From Cyanobacterium aponinum PCC 10605 (GTDB taxonomy: Bacteria > Cyanobacteriota > Cyanobacteriia > Cyanobacteriales > Cyanobacteriaceae), in NCBI RefSeq assembly GCF_000317675.1, contig NC_019776.1, positions 434,001-498,000 on the forward strand: 64,000 bases of DNA, in the 5' to 3' direction. Under the pieces are notes generated by a model. The model was not told the DNA's origin, searched no databases, and saw only the letters and a list, made by a program, of their open reading frames with translations. Positions 63,904-64,000 of this stretch are shown here, piece after piece. A program made the translations under genes and the position numbers. Positions within the stretch are counted from its first letter, which is position 1; the number at the start of each line of letters is the position of its first letter.

Positions 63904-64000
63904 ATGACCAAATCCTCAGAAACGGTAAAACAAAATTTCAGTCTTCGGACAATAATCAAAGAAAACTTTACTACCATTGCCTTCGGCTTAATTCTTGCCC
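63904..64000 (+). CDS. Partial gene at the window edge, possibly signal peptidase I
   Basis: An ATG at 63904 opens a frame that continues to the window end (MTKSSETVKQNFSLRTIIKE, then NFTTIAFGLILA). The polar N-terminus followed by a hydrophobic segment resembles the start of cyanobacterial leader peptidases (type I, which have ..TIAIALILALLIR..). Only 32 codons are visible, so this is a tentative guess; other single-pass membrane proteins would look the same. Confidence 0.35.
   Translation, partial: MTKSSETVKQNFSLRTIIKENFTTIAFGLILA

Overview
The window comes from a low-GC cyanobacterium. It carries psaC (photosystem I), a CAAD/CurT-type thylakoid protein, an R3H/Ycf45 ATPase, a Ftn2/ZipN division protein, an HmpF-type pilus taxis gene, a GUN4-domain kinase, a probable NtcB regulator, and many copies of the HIP1 octamer GCGATCGC (for example 2075-2082, 4367-4374, and 9961-9968 inside a tRNA). 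The AT-rich, repeat-laden spacers and gene set suggest a unicellular relative of Cyanobacterium or Geminocystis. That placement is an inference.

Layout. 1-12 kb: psaC, ridA, glpD, an HdrB-like protein, an SGNH esterase, a Cache-HAMP-PAS-SpoIIE phosphatase, dapL, a methyltransferase, tRNA-Ala(CGC), a HAD hydrolase and an ArsS-like radical SAM protein. 12-25 kb: tRNA-Leu(CAG), an exported protein, a frameshifted hmpF, a 52-codon remnant of a FAD oxidoreductase, an ABA4-like membrane protein, an orphan efflux adaptor, an operon of TPR protein / unknown protein / O-methyltransferase, ftn2, a broken nucleotidyltransferase pair and a fructosamine kinase. 25-37 kb: a phosphodiester glycosidase, ntcB, a kinase-GUN4 fusion, an SLBB export protein, trmH, a ferredoxin, and a yifB / pentapeptide / DUF167 cluster. 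37-48 kb: tRNA-Lys(TTT), mfd, plsC, a compact dacB, DUF3110, a PD-(D/E)XK protein, murQ, a site-2 protease and a TnpB element. 48-64 kb: cobM, an amine oxidase, a NUDIX hydrolase, a CPBP protease, two small membrane proteins, a CRTISO-like gene interrupted by a small repeat, a DUF1400 hydrolase, an iron-type ABC ATPase, ycf45, a GntR regulator, a curT-like gene and a partial gene at the edge.

Most genes are housekeeping or single-gene functions. No phage, CRISPR array or large defence island is visible. The unusual content is the density and layering of small repeats: (i) a MITE-like family with CAGGG-type terminal inverted repeats and 9-12 bp target duplications, twice inserted into the same kind of GC-rich palindrome; (ii) a roughly 210 bp element beginning AACCTCAG, with a filled and an empty site both present here; (iii) two TA-flanked mini-elements; (iv) a 31 bp palindromic repeat inserted inside two genes, harmless in trmH but placing a stop codon in the CRTISO-like gene; (v) a 15 bp coding tandem repeat in mfd grown from a palindrome; (vi) spacers built of 7 bp tandem repeats of at least four unrelated motifs. 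Three further genes (hmpF, a nucleotidyltransferase, a FAD oxidoreductase) are broken. This indicates either ongoing repeat-driven decay or, for the single-base frameshifts, sequencing error.
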